The notes beneath the pieces are model-generated. The model had not been told where the DNA came from, did not search any database, and was given only the letters and a program-made list of their open reading frames with translations. Shown piece after piece: positions 9,090-18,152 of a stretch of 64,000 bases of DNA. Location: positions 7,209,001 through 7,273,000 of the forward strand of contig NZ_BLPG01000001.1 of NCBI RefSeq assembly GCF_011764445.1, given 5' to 3'. This DNA is from Phytohabitans rumicis (GTDB lineage: Bacteria > Actinomycetota > Actinomycetes > Mycobacteriales > Micromonosporaceae). A program made the position numbers and the translations under genes. The first letter of the stretch is position 1. Each line of letters begins with the position of its first letter.

Positions 9090-9825
9090 TCATATTGGCC
9101 GCTGTGCCGGCCTGTCCAGGCAGCGGATGTCGGCCTCCGGTCGTGCCAAGTACCCGATCAGCGAAATGTAGGCGTCGAGCCGGTCGGCGAACTGCGCGAT
9201 CGTGACGTCGAGATCGGCGTCGCGTGCGTTCTGCCCGGGGACGAAATCCCTCGGCCCGGCCGCTGTGGCCAGCGCTGTGGCGCGGAAATCGGCGAAGGCC
9301 CTCGGTGAGGCTGGGTCGGTCCAGGTAGACCGGGATCGGCAGGAGCCGACCATCGACGTCGACCAGCAGTCTTAACTCGGGTCGTCCGGTGTTGACGTCG
9401 TACTCCAGGTGGGCCCACAACCCGTACGATCGATCGGCGTTTTCCCCGGCGACGTAGACGCACCAGTGCGGCAGCGTCTCGAACTGGTCCAGCTCCAGGT
9501 GGTCGGGCATTTGCGACAGAAGCCGGTCCATCAGCGACGGTTCGACCAGATAAACCGCGCGCGAGAAACGCCACGCGTACAGCGCCGATATCACCGCGCT
9601 CGGCGCCGGGCCTTCCGGGCCCGTCGGCCCCATGATGCTGGCGGCGCCGGCCATTGGCAACAGACACCAGTCTGGCCACTGCGCTGGCGGATGACGACCC
9701 TGGTAGTCCATCGTGTTCCAGGCGTCCGGCCAACGCGTCAGGATTTCCTTCTCGAGTCTGTCTGCCCGGGCGTGGGCGGCCCTTGCTATGACCCGGTCTG
9801 GTGTCCCAGTCATCAAGGACAGCAT
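9090..9825 (-). pseudogene. AcrVA2-like protein gene, frameshifted
   Basis: The first frame (start at ATG 9825 or 9813; no strong ribosome site) contains WPDWCLLPMAGAASIM, LPHWCVYVAG and GLWAHLEYDVNTGRPELRLLVD. I recall these as the conserved blocks of the bacterial protein family annotated as AcrVA2-type anti-CRISPR proteins, usually found on mobile elements. After IPVYLDRPSLTEGL the frame is lost near 9295-9320. The matching C-terminal part (AFADFRATALATAAGPRDF to the stop at 9090) continues in another frame. Joined length is about 240 residues. Whether such bacterial homologues inhibit CRISPR nucleases is unproven; many probably have other roles. The break could be real or a sequencing error. 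Confidence 0.6.
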
Positions 9826-10639
9826 CGCACACACTCGGCGGCCGACCGCAGGCAGCGCGGACGCTGGTGACCAGGGGGTGAAACGTTGGCGTCACCATTG
9901 TTCACGGCTATCCCTACGGCGTGCGGGCGCATGCGGCGAGCCGGAGCGCAGCCACCATGGTGTGCGCAGCCTCGCGACCCGTGGAAAGGGAGCGGGCAAG
10001 CCAAGGTCACGCTATGGCATAAGTCAGCTGCCCTCTTCTGTTCGGCGAGGCAAGTCGGTTGCGCCGGCAACGGATCGTCGCGGCCAACCGGCCAGGTGGC
10101 GGGTGGGCTCGATGCGACCGGGGCCGGTGTGACCGGGCGATGCGGGTTCGTTCACTGTGTGTATGAGCTTCGACCCTACCTGGCCCACCCAACAGCAGTT
10201 GATCATGTTGTTGGTGGCCGCCCGACCTGGGGTGACCTGGCTTGTTGGCTGATTAGAGGGGCTGTTGGCGCCGCGGCGGCGGGCGGCAGGTAAACCGCTC
10301 GTTGGCTGCTGTTGGCCGCCAGACGGTAGATGTTGGCTGCCGACCCGTTGGCCGTTGGCCGGGTCGCGGGCGCCGCCACGACCCGTGCCCGGACGGCGAC
10401 AACCTGTGGCTTGCGGCGGGCCGGCTGGCAACGATCGCGCCGGGCATAGTAACGGCACGTTCTACGGAACGTACCGTTATCCGCTCGCAAAGCGAATGGT
10501 GTCCACGAGGGATGCGCAACGGGGCGAGTTGCCGATACCGTGTCCGCGTTCGGGGCAGGGTGTGAGTCGCCCGTGCTTTCGCAGGGCGCCCACCGGAAGT
10601 AAGGGCACCTTGATTAGATCTTGCTGACGCGGGAGATAC
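9826..10639. other. Long intergenic stretch with dense TGTTGG motifs
   Basis: About 800 bases between two divergent genes. From 10188 to 10360 the hexamer or its core recurs about nine times (ACCCAACAGCAG, TTGTTGGTGGCC, CTTGTTGGCTG, GCTGTTGGCGCC, CTGCTGTTGGCCG, GATGTTGGCTG, CGTTGGCCGTTGGCC). A 30-bp dyad follows at 10450-10479. I see no convincing gene. This is the densest motif cluster in the window and may be a control region or a binding array of the conjugative element. Confidence 0.45.
10450..10479. promoter_or_regulatory. 30-bp dyad, candidate operator
   Basis: The arms TAACGGCACGTTC and GAACGTACCGTTA are inverted repeats with one mismatch in 13, separated by TACG. The site lies about 160 bases before the GTG at 10640. 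The size and symmetry suit a dimeric repressor. No T-run follows, so a terminator is unlikely. Confidence 0.4.
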
Positions 10640-11638
10640 GTGTCAACGCAGAAGCGCAAGATACGTTCGCGTCAATACTGGTTGCGCCGACGAACCGACA
10701 CTTCGCGGCCCGGTCGTGATTCGACCGAAAAGCCGGGCGCGCACGGGATCCGGCTTAGCGCGTTTACCGCGTTCGTTGGCGCGTTGGCGGTTGCCGCTGC
10801 GGGCTTCCTATTCGCCGCTGGTCTGGATTTCGGGCGCCACGTGTGGGAGGCGATACGCGCCGACGATCCGGTACGAGTGTTCGCTGTTGTGGAGCGCGAC
10901 CAGCAGGTGCAAGGCGAAACCTGGGTGTTTGCCGATGCCCTTGCCCCCAGTCCGCAGGAGGAGCAGCTGCTCGCGGCGGCTTCGGACCGCATCGACGAGT
11001 TCCGGACATGGGCCCGCAGAAACGGTGGCACAGACGCCGAACTCACGATCGTGAAGCTCGTGGTCGAAGGGCGAAGTGCCAATTCCGTTCGGGTCATCGG
11101 GATGCGGGCGCTGATCGACGGGCCCCGCGGTGAACCGCTGCGTGGCACACTGCTGCACGCCGGGCCGGAGCAGGGCTCGGACATCACGCAAGTCGGCCTC
11201 GGCCTCGACCTCGACCTCGACCTCGACCTCGACCTCGACCTCGACCTCGACGAGAATGATCCAGTAGCGCGGACGGTCAGTGAAGAGGGCGACCCACGCG
11301 CTGACAACTACTTCGGCGCGCCCTACTTCGGCGCCCGGCAGACCAAGACGCTCTCTCGTGGCGAGCAGGAGGTATTCCAGATTACGGCCCGTACGCTCAG
11401 GAGTTCTATCCAGTGGCACATCGTGGTTACGCTGCTGGTTGATGGGCGTGAGGAGACCGTCGAGGTCCGACCCGTTGGTAGAAACCTGATGACCACCGCA
11501 CTTCGGACCCATGGGCCGATGCCTCAGGCTGCCGGCGCGGTGAACTATCCCGAGTACCGGAGCCTGTACGTCTGGGATTTCATGCGGTCCCCGAACGGAT
11601 TTGTACGTCGCGATCCAGGAACATTTTCGCGCGATTGA
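10640..11638 (+). CDS. Membrane-anchored hypothetical protein with Leu-Asp repeat
   Basis: GTG 10640 follows GGGAG. The product (332 aa) has a basic N-terminus (MSTQKRKIRSRQYWLRRR) and one membrane helix at about residues 42-65 (AFVGALAVAAAGFLFAAGLDF). A long soluble part follows, presumably outside the membrane. At about residues 189-204 there are eight consecutive Leu-Asp pairs, encoded by a perfect CTCGAC tandem repeat. The region after the repeat contains a well-structured-looking beta section (WHIVVTLLVDGREETVEVRPVG). I do not recognise the family. It stands alone between a long regulatory gap and a convergent gene. Repeat number could vary by slippage in steps of two residues without changing frame. 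Confidence 0.65.
   Translation: MSTQKRKIRSRQYWLRRRTDTSRPGRDSTEKPGAHGIRLSAFTAFVGALAVAAAGFLFAAGLDFGRHVWEAIRADDPVRVFAVVERDQQVQGETWVFADALAPSPQEEQLLAAASDRIDEFRTWARRNGGTDAELTIVKLVVEGRSANSVRVIGMRALIDGPRGEPLRGTLLHAGPEQGSDITQVGLGLDLDLDLDLDLDLDLDENDPVARTVSEEGDPRADNYFGAPYFGARQTKTLSRGEQEVFQITARTLRSSIQWHIVVTLLVDGREETVEVRPVGRNLMTTALRTHGPMPQAAGAVNYPEYRSLYVWDFMRSPNGFVRRDPGTFSRD
11204..11251 (+). repeat. Tandem hexanucleotide repeat CTCGAC x8
   Basis: Eight perfect units of CTCGAC lie inside the membrane-protein gene at 10640-11638 and encode alternating Leu and Asp. Just before it, GGCCTC units (Gly-Leu) look like diverged members. Each unit is two codons, so changes in copy number keep the frame. Confidence 0.95.
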
Positions 11639-11745
11639 CATCGGCTTGCGCGCACTTACCTGCTGCGAACCGCGCGCGGGCACCTCCTCAGTTGATGACA
11701 GGCAGCATGGCGCCGAGCCTGTCCGACGCGTCCCGCACGACAGTG

Positions 11746-12410
11746 CTAGTCGAGGTACGCGTCAACATCAAGTTCGTCCGAGGCGTAGTCCCAGTCGTCG
11801 CGTATACGGGCGCGATCGATGATTTCGTGGACGTATTCGTGGTAGTCGTCTTGGTCGTGGTAGTCGTCGTGCCACCGTTGTGGATCGCCGGTCTTTGCGC
11901 CGAACTGGTGGAGCTGCGCGAGGTCCTGGTGGAGCAGGTCTTGGACGGTTTCGTCCATGGCGTGGGTGGGGTGGGCGTGGACGGTGACGGTCAGGCGTAG
12001 GTCGCTGTGTACGACGGCGAGGGGCCGGGTCGGCTGCGGTGGGGTGGGTCGATGCCGTATCCGTCGGGGCAGCCGTCGAGCGTGGTCCACCGCATGCGGT
12101 CGGCCGCCTGCGCGAGCAGGGCGTCCAGCTGTGCGATGGCGGCGGCTGGGCCGGTGTCGATGCGGACCGGTGCGGCGACCGGCACGCGGAAGGCGGCCCG
12201 CCGCGGGCCGGACATTACGGGCAGGTGCTGTTCGGCGAGCAGTGTGTTGCCGGCGCGTAGGGTGAGTTCGCCGTGGTTGACCAGCGCGGCCACGCGGTCG
12301 GGGGTTGATGGTTCCCCGGACCCGGACGTGTTGGCAGAGGTTCGGTGAGCAGACAGCGGCCTGGTGGTGGCGAGGCAGTGGTGGCGCGACATTCGGTGCC
12401 TGGCGAGCAT
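11746..12410 (-). pseudogene. Hypothetical protein, probable single frameshift
   Basis: The start at ATG 12410 is preceded by GGAGGAGAAGTC. The first frame runs MLARHRMSRHHCLATTR to YGIDPPH and then, near 12025-12060, loses its protein-like character and stops at 11991. A second frame from the same place reads VVHSDLRLTVTVHAHPTHAM and continues through HQFGAKTGDPQRW to an acidic tail DELDVDAYLD ending at 11746. The second frame lacks its own ribosome site and begins in the middle of a beta-like segment, so one gene with an indel is more likely than two genes. Its C-terminal part is rich in Asp, Tyr and His (DDYHDQDDYHEYVHE). I do not know the function. Confidence 0.5.
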
Positions 12411-12611
12411 GACTTCTCCTCCGGTCGGTCGATTTAAGGCGGGGTTTCACTGGTGTGGTGCCATGGCATTGCCGACCCGTCGCGGGACCCGACGGCCGCC
12501 CAACCGGATGGCCGGGCGAAGCCGTACGGGACCTGTGGTTCGCGGGCGTGCGTGGTGTGACCTATTGGCCGGTCGCCGCGCGGGTGCGAGGACGCGGCGC
12601 GAGCGCGGCGG

Positions 12612-13529
12612 CTATGCGTCGCTGAGTGCGGCAAGCGGGTCCTGGTCTGGCGTAGGCGCCGCCGGGTTGAGCGGGCCAGCGGCGCCGTGATGGGCGGGAA
12701 TGTCGGCCAGGTGCAGCCGGTGGCGGCCGTTGCCGTACAGCCGCCAGATGGGCCCGGCGGGGCTGTGGCCATTGACGGCGTCGCGGGCGGCGGTGGCGAT
12801 GGTGATGCCCGGTGTCGGGCCGTCGGCGAGGCGGCGGTGCAGGTTCTGTTCCCGGGCGCGGGTGGGCAGCCAGAACAGCACCGGGTAGTGGGGTCCGCCT
12901 TCGCGGCGTAGCCGCCGGTAGCCGTCGAGCTTGCCGGTCAGCACGGGCAGCTTCTCGGTGCCGGTGTCGTACTCGAGGAAGAAGCCGACGCCGCCGTCGG
13001 GGTGGTTCCAGACACCGTGCCCGTCGGGGTGGACGCGGCGTCCGAAGGCGTCGACCGTGCGGCTTTCGGGCCACCAGCGAGCCAGCCGGTACTCCGGATG
13101 GGCGCGCGCATCGGCGATGAGGTCGGTGAAGAACTGGTTGACACCGATGAGGTGGCCCAGGTCGGGGCGCATCATGGCACGGTCTTTGCGTTCGTACACG
13201 GCGGCCGGGGTGGGTGGCTTCTCGGTTCGAGCCAGCGCGACCGAGCGGGCGGCGAGCAGCCCAGGGACCCAGTGCAGGGGTTCGGGCAGGCCGGGGCGGT
13301 GACGCAGGAACCGGTCCACCACGCCGAGGTGCCGCAGCGTGTGCAGCCGGTGCAGGCAGGTGGTGGGTGAGGTGAACAGCATGTCGGTCAGTTGTCGGGT
13401 GGTGAGGACCTGGTGGTCGACGAGGAGTTCGGCGATGGCGTAGTCGCGGGGTTGGAGCCGGCCGGAGATGTCAACGAGGGCGCGGCGCGTGGAGCGGAGA
13501 GTGGACCGTGGATCGTTTGGTGTGGACAT
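12612..13529 (-). CDS. Replication-relaxation (Replic_Relax) family protein
   Basis: The 305-residue protein begins MSTPNDPRSTLRST. An N-terminal winged-helix region (QPRDYAIAELLVDHQVLTTRQLTDMLF, residues about 26-52, then H-T-L-R-H-L-G-V-V-D-R-F) is followed by a nuclease-like half with the conserved G-V-N-Q-F-F-T-D-L, WWPESR and GFFLEYDTGTE segments. This is the layout of Replic_Relax (PF13814) proteins, found on actinobacterial and firmicute plasmids and conjugative elements next to secretion ATPases. The family is thought to act in plasmid replication or DNA relaxation; the exact reaction is not established. It sits directly before (in transcription, after) the VirD4-like gene, so it may supply the relaxase-like step. 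No classical relaxase is visible in the window. Confidence 0.75.
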   Translation of the reverse strand: MSTPNDPRSTLRSTRRALVDISGRLQPRDYAIAELLVDHQVLTTRQLTDMLFTSPTTCLHRLHTLRHLGVVDRFLRHRPGLPEPLHWVPGLLAARSVALARTEKPPTPAAVYERKDRAMMRPDLGHLIGVNQFFTDLIADARAHPEYRLARWWPESRTVDAFGRRVHPDGHGVWNHPDGGVGFFLEYDTGTEKLPVLTGKLDGYRRLRREGGPHYPVLFWLPTRAREQNLHRRLADGPTPGITIATAARDAVNGHSPAGPIWRLYGNGRHRLHLADIPAHHGAAGPLNPAAPTPDQDPLAALSDA

Positions 13530-13722
13530 AGGTTCCCCGGTAGGAGTGAGTCCCCCTGTAGGGACTGTTGGGATCGGATGGGTGCGGGCATGACAGCCTC
13601 CTAGCTGGGCTGTTGGGTTGGTGCGGGCCGGCGTAGGGTCGGCAGTTCGGTCACCATGGCTGCGCCGGGTCTAAGCCGGGCCTGGCACCGGGGCCAGGAC
13701 TGGTGGCATCTGGCCGTGCTGG
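13530..13722. other. Short gap with TGTTGGG motifs
   Basis: Two copies of the recurring motif lie at 13566 (CTGTTGGGA) and 13611 (CTGTTGGGTTGG), upstream of the Replic_Relax gene on the minus strand. No gene is visible. Confidence 0.35.
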
Positions 13723-16356
13723 CTATCTACGGCGGGCCAACCGTTCAATGCCGGTAGGTCCGTCCGGGTCGGAGGCGGCGACGCGGGCCGTGCAGGCCTG
13801 CCGGATCGCGATGGCTTCGCCGACCGGCTCGGTCGGCGGCAGCGTGCGCAGCGTGAACGCCGGAGTGGGGCGGCCGGCGGCGACCAGCCGGGCGGCGGCG
13901 CGGTAAACGTCCATGTGGGACAGGTCGTGGGCGTCGAGTTCCGGCAGCGTGTGTTTGGCCAGATCGACCGCGTCCTCGGGCGCGACGTCGAAGAAGACCT
14001 TGTTGCGGGCGTTGGCCGACAAAGCGCGTTGGGTCTCGTTCGGCAGTTGGGCCAGGTTCTGGTGAGCGAGGACGAGGGAAAGGCGGTAGCCGCGGGCTTC
14101 GGCGAGCATGTCGTCGACCGAGCCGGGCAAATTGAGAAAATTGTGTGCCTCGTCGACGAAGACGGTGGCGTCCCGGCGCTGGTCTTCGGGTTGGCGGGCG
14201 CGGGCGGTGGCGGCCTGCCAGGCGGTGGACAGCACGAACGAGCCCATCACCCGGGCGGTGTCCTCACCCAGCTGACCCTTGGGCAGGCGGGCCAACACGA
14301 TGCCGCCGGTGTTCAGCGCCTTGGCCATGTCGAAGGTGGAGGTGGCGGCGCCGAGGGTGTACTTCGGGAACGGGCGGGTCAGGATCAGCCGCAGCCGAGA
14401 GAGCACCGGGGCGATCATCTGGGCGCGTTGGGCGTGTGGGGTGGTTTCGAATGAGTCCCAGAACCCGCGCAAGCCCTCGGGGTCGTCGAGGTCGACGGTG
14501 AGTTGGGAGCGGAACTGTTTTTGCAGCAGCAGCGGGGAAATGTTGGTCAGGACAGGGTTCGCGTGCCGCATCAACGTGAGGCCGGCCATGCGGAAGATGT
14601 CATCCATCCGCGGACCCCAGAACCTCTGGAAGATCTTGGAGAAGATGGAGACGATGTTGTCCACGGCCAAGTCGGGGTCGTCACCCAATAGCGGGTTGAG
14701 CCGGTCCCCGACGCGCTGGTCGGGGTCGATCAGGATGACCCGGTCCGCCATGGACGCGGGGATGCGGTCGAGGACGTCGGTAACGAGGTCGCCTTTGGGG
14801 TCGATGACCACCACGGCCCGGCCGGCCAGAATGTCGGCCACGATCATCCGCACCAGCAGGGTGGATTTGCCGGTGCCGGTGGAGCCGATCACGTGCAGGT
14901 GATGCCGGGCGTCCGCGACCGCCAGGCCGACCGCGTGGCCGCCGACCTCGGCCCGGCCGAGGATCTTGACGTTGCGGCCGCCGGCCGGGACCTCGATCGG
15001 TGCCGGCATCGGCTTGGCCCGCGCGCGAAGCAGCCCCGGCACCGCGAGGTCGAGCGGCAGCCCGGCCAGGACGGCGAGTTCGTCGGTGGACAGCAGGAAC
15101 CCGCCGCGCAGCGGCCGGGCGGCAAGCACCTGGGCGGGGTGGGGCATGGGCAGGCGGCGCAGTCGTTGCCGGGCGCCGCTGTAAACGCCGTAGGAACCGG
15201 CGATGCCGTGCGCGACCGTCTTGACCCGAGCGTGGAGGTTGGCGGCGGGCACCCGTCGGGGGTTGGTGTGCACGACGGCGTAGCGGATGCACGTCTGCCA
15301 GATCGGGCCGTCGACGAGCCTGTCCACCGCGGCCCGGATGTCCCGGTCCCGTTCCGGGTGGTCAACGTTGACCACCCGGCCGCCAGCCGGGCCTGGTGTG
15401 CGGTTGGCTGGCGCGGGCAGCACCGGGTCGAGCAGCGCACCCAGCCACCGGCCCGGGTTGAGCAGACCGGTCGGCGGGCGGCCGGCGCGGAGGGCGCCGA
15501 CTGTGCGGCGCAGCCGGCGGACCTGATGCGGTGTGGCGGGCCGGGTTAGGACCTGCACGCAGGCGTGTTCGTGGTCGCCGAGCCCGCCGGCGGCGGTCAG
15601 CAGCGGCCGCAGCGGGTCGGTGTCGTGGTCGGTGCGGAGCGGCTGCCAGCCGGGCAGGGCCGGGACCAGCGCGCCACCCGCGGCGACCGCGGTCAGGGCT
15701 TTCGCCTTGTCACGGCAGGTGAACAGCCGACCAGCGGCGGTGCGCATGCCCCGGACCGTCGGACGGCTGCGGCCGGCTGGCTCGGCGGGTGTGCCAGGCT
15801 TCGGCGCGACGGTGCGGGCCGGTGGGGTCGGCACGGGCGGTGATGCCGCGGTGTCAACCGTGCAGGACGCGCCGGGCCAGGCCCCGACCGCGGCGGCCAC
15901 GATCGGGCTGGTCGGGACGGTGCCAGGCACCCACAGGACGATCGACAACTGTCGGCCGGCCCACCGGTACTCCATGGCCACGTACGGGGTGCCGAAGATG
16001 AGCCGGCGCCACCAGACCGGGCGCAGGATCTCGGCCAGGGTCGCCCACCACACCGCCGCGCCTTCCGGCTGAACCTCCGGCGGTGGGGTGATGGTGACCT
16101 GGTGCGCGTGCCGGGCGAGGCGTTGGTGCCGCCACATCTGCACCCGCCCGTGCACCACGACCGTGGCGAAGAGTGCGGCGGCGGCGAGCAGCAGCAGCCA
16201 GGGCCGGTCCCGCAGCCACCAGGCCACCTGCCCGATTGCGTCGAGCCCCGGGTGGGACAAATCGTGGCGGTCTTGCCGCTGGGTACGGCCCGTCGGCGAC
16301 GGCATCGGTGTCGGCCTAAGCCAGGCCTGATCCGTCCACACCAACAGCGGCGTCAT
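13723..16356 (-). CDS. VirD4/TraG-like coupling ATPase of a type IV secretion system
   Basis: The 877-residue protein has a membrane helix at about 52-70 (RPWLLLLAAAALFATVVV). A large middle part follows. The ATPase core has Walker A GSTGTGKST at about 491-499, an IDPKGD segment soon after, and Walker B VFVDEAH at about 731-737, followed by LAHQNLAQLP (sensor/Q motif). This matches the actinobacterial TraG/VirD4-type (TraM-recognition/DUF87-like) coupling proteins, which take DNA to the conjugation channel. The start ATG at 16356 overlaps the stop of the VirB4-like gene by ATGA, so the two are translationally coupled. The frame is intact. Confidence 0.85.
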   Translation of the reverse strand: MTPLLVWTDQAWLRPTPMPSPTGRTQRQDRHDLSHPGLDAIGQVAWWLRDRPWLLLLAAAALFATVVVHGRVQMWRHQRLARHAHQVTITPPPEVQPEGAAVWWATLAEILRPVWWRRLIFGTPYVAMEYRWAGRQLSIVLWVPGTVPTSPIVAAAVGAWPGASCTVDTAASPPVPTPPARTVAPKPGTPAEPAGRSRPTVRGMRTAAGRLFTCRDKAKALTAVAAGGALVPALPGWQPLRTDHDTDPLRPLLTAAGGLGDHEHACVQVLTRPATPHQVRRLRRTVGALRAGRPPTGLLNPGRWLGALLDPVLPAPANRTPGPAGGRVVNVDHPERDRDIRAAVDRLVDGPIWQTCIRYAVVHTNPRRVPAANLHARVKTVAHGIAGSYGVYSGARQRLRRLPMPHPAQVLAARPLRGGFLLSTDELAVLAGLPLDLAVPGLLRARAKPMPAPIEVPAGGRNVKILGRAEVGGHAVGLAVADARHHLHVIGSTGTGKSTLLVRMIVADILAGRAVVVIDPKGDLVTDVLDRIPASMADRVILIDPDQRVGDRLNPLLGDDPDLAVDNIVSIFSKIFQRFWGPRMDDIFRMAGLTLMRHANPVLTNISPLLLQKQFRSQLTVDLDDPEGLRGFWDSFETTPHAQRAQMIAPVLSRLRLILTRPFPKYTLGAATSTFDMAKALNTGGIVLARLPKGQLGEDTARVMGSFVLSTAWQAATARARQPEDQRRDATVFVDEAHNFLNLPGSVDDMLAEARGYRLSLVLAHQNLAQLPNETQRALSANARNKVFFDVAPEDAVDLAKHTLPELDAHDLSHMDVYRAAARLVAAGRPTPAFTLRTLPPTEPVGEAIAIRQACTARVAASDPDGPTGIERLARRR

Positions 16357-18152
16357 GGCTGGCCGCCGTCAACGTCGCGGTCGCCGGTACACGCGGCATG
16401 CTCGACGGGGGAGCTGACCGCCTGGAACCCGACCCGGTGGCCGCCGGACAACAGCAGGCCTTCGCCGCGGCGGGCGGACAGCAGCAGCCGAGCCTCGCCG
16501 GTGGTCAGCCCGAACGCGGTGGCGATGTCGGTGATCGCGGAGGCGTCCTGGCGCAGCAGGATCTGGGTGGCCGAGTTGGCGACCACCGCCTGGCCGAGTT
16601 TGCTGTTGAGCACGTCGGCGGCGTCCTGGGTGATGACGGACAGGCCGGCGCGGCGTTTGCGGGCGGACTTGGCCAGGGTGCGCAGGAACGCCGCGCCGGC
16701 GTCGTCTTGCAGCAGTTTCCAGGCTTCGTCGACGATGACCAATTGGCGCAGGTCGTCGGCGACCGCCTGCGGGGCGGGGGTGTCGATCTGCCGCCAGATC
16801 GCGTCCAAGGCGAGCAGCATCGCCGGCGCTCGCTGTTCCTCGGACAGCTGCCGGGTGGACCACACGACCAGCCGCCCGTCGGGCATGGTGGTGGACGGGC
16901 CGTCGAAGAGGTCTTTGAGACTGCCCAACGTCCACGGCCGCAGCTGCGCCGCTAGCGACAGTGCCGGCGTGGTGCCGGCCGCTTCGAGCGCGGCGAGCAC
17001 GTCGTGCAGCAGCGGCGCGGGCCTGGACCAGGTGGCCGGGTCGAGGTCGATGCCGGCCTGCTCGTACGCGGCCAGGATGGCGGCGTGGAGGGCGGCGCGG
17101 TCCGGGCTGGGCAGGTTGCCGTCGAGCATGACCGCGACCAGGGTGACGACGAACTGGACCCGCCGGTCGAACGCGGCCGGATGCCGGTCGCCGGGCGGGA
17201 TATCGAGGGGGTTGATCCGCACCCCGGGGGCGCCGAGCTGGATGACCGTGCCGCCGACGGTGGCGGCGAGGCGGATGTACTCGTCTTCCGGGTCGATCAC
17301 CTGGATCAGCACCTCGTCGATCAGGGAGCGAAGGATTTCCAGCTTGATGAAGTAGCTTTTGCCGGCGCCGCTTCGGGCCAGCACGATGCTGTTGTGGTTG
17401 TCGGCGTTCCAGCGGTCCCACCACACGACCCCGCCGGTGGAGGTGTTCAGCCCATACAGCACGCCGCCGTGGCGGGGTGGGTCGCCGGGTAGCGGGGCCG
17501 GCAGGTCAGCTGAGGCGAGTGGGAAGGCGCAGGCCAGCGAGTCGGAGTCGAAGACGCGGCGCATGCCGAGGCTGTCCACCCCGAGCGGCAGCCCGGAGGT
17601 CCAGCCCTGCAGCTGCCGCCAGGTGGCCGGGACGGTGTCCAACATGACGGAGGCGGCGATGGCCCGAACCTCGGCCACCGACTCGCCGAGCTCGTCCAGG
17701 GTGGGGGCGTGCACGACCAGGTAGATCCCGACCCGGAACAGGCGGGCGTCGCCGCGGGCGACCCGGTCGGCCAGGTCGGCCGCGTCGTCGGCGGATGCTT
17801 CGGTGTTCGGGTCGTGCAGCCGGCCGTGGTCGGCGTCGGCGCGGCGGACGGTTTCCAGCCGGGCCCGCTGCGCCCGCAGCCGGCCGGCGGCCACCGCCGC
17901 CGGGAGCGGTTCGATGTGCAGGGTCAGGTCGAGGCGGCCTGGCCAGGCCAGCAGCGGCTCCAGCCAGGCGGCGGACACTTCGGCCGGGTACTGGGTGACG
18001 ATCAGGACGGCGGCGTAGCCGTCCCCGACCCGCAGGTGCCGTGCGGCGACCTGCACCGCGGCCGGGCCGAGGACCGCGGTCGCCGCGGCGGTGTCAGCGC
18101 CCTGGGTGGTCGGCGGGGCAGGACGTGGCCGGGCCAACCATGGAATCCGCAT
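16353..18152 (-). CDS. VirB4-like conjugation ATPase
   Basis: ATG 18152 begins MRIPWLARPRPAPP and overlaps the upstream PrgI-like stop (TGATG). The 599-residue protein has an N-terminal VirB4-type domain (YAAVLIVTQYPAEVSAAWL, then RVGIYLVVHAPTLDELGESV). Its ATPase domain shows Walker A ARSGAGKSY at about 259-267, the VirB4 signature VIDPEDEYIRLA nearby, and Walker B LVIVDEAWKLL at about 470. VirB4 proteins power assembly and transport of the conjugative channel at the inner membrane. Size and domain order are normal for the short actinobacterial form. It is part of a tight minus-strand operon with PrgI-, TrbL- and VirB2-like genes. Confidence 0.88.
   Translation of the reverse strand: MRIPWLARPRPAPPTTQGADTAAATAVLGPAAVQVAARHLRVGDGYAAVLIVTQYPAEVSAAWLEPLLAWPGRLDLTLHIEPLPAAVAAGRLRAQRARLETVRRADADHGRLHDPNTEASADDAADLADRVARGDARLFRVGIYLVVHAPTLDELGESVAEVRAIAASVMLDTVPATWRQLQGWTSGLPLGVDSLGMRRVFDSDSLACAFPLASADLPAPLPGDPPRHGGVLYGLNTSTGGVVWWDRWNADNHNSIVLARSGAGKSYFIKLEILRSLIDEVLIQVIDPEDEYIRLAATVGGTVIQLGAPGVRINPLDIPPGDRHPAAFDRRVQFVVTLVAVMLDGNLPSPDRAALHAAILAAYEQAGIDLDPATWSRPAPLLHDVLAALEAAGTTPALSLAAQLRPWTLGSLKDLFDGPSTTMPDGRLVVWSTRQLSEEQRAPAMLLALDAIWRQIDTPAPQAVADDLRQLVIVDEAWKLLQDDAGAAFLRTLAKSARKRRAGLSVITQDAADVLNSKLGQAVVANSATQILLRQDASAITDIATAFGLTTGEARLLLSARRGEGLLLSGGHRVGFQAVSSPVEHAACTGDRDVDGGQP

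Noticed and set aside
11204-11251. A CRISPR array
   Set aside because: The repeat units are six bases, adjacent and without spacers. No CRISPR array was found elsewhere in the window.
16102-17355. A 417-residue plus-strand frame opposite the VirB4- and VirD4-like genes
   Set aside because: It is the antisense of two genes with clear Walker motifs, with Ser/Arg-rich composition typical of a shadow frame.
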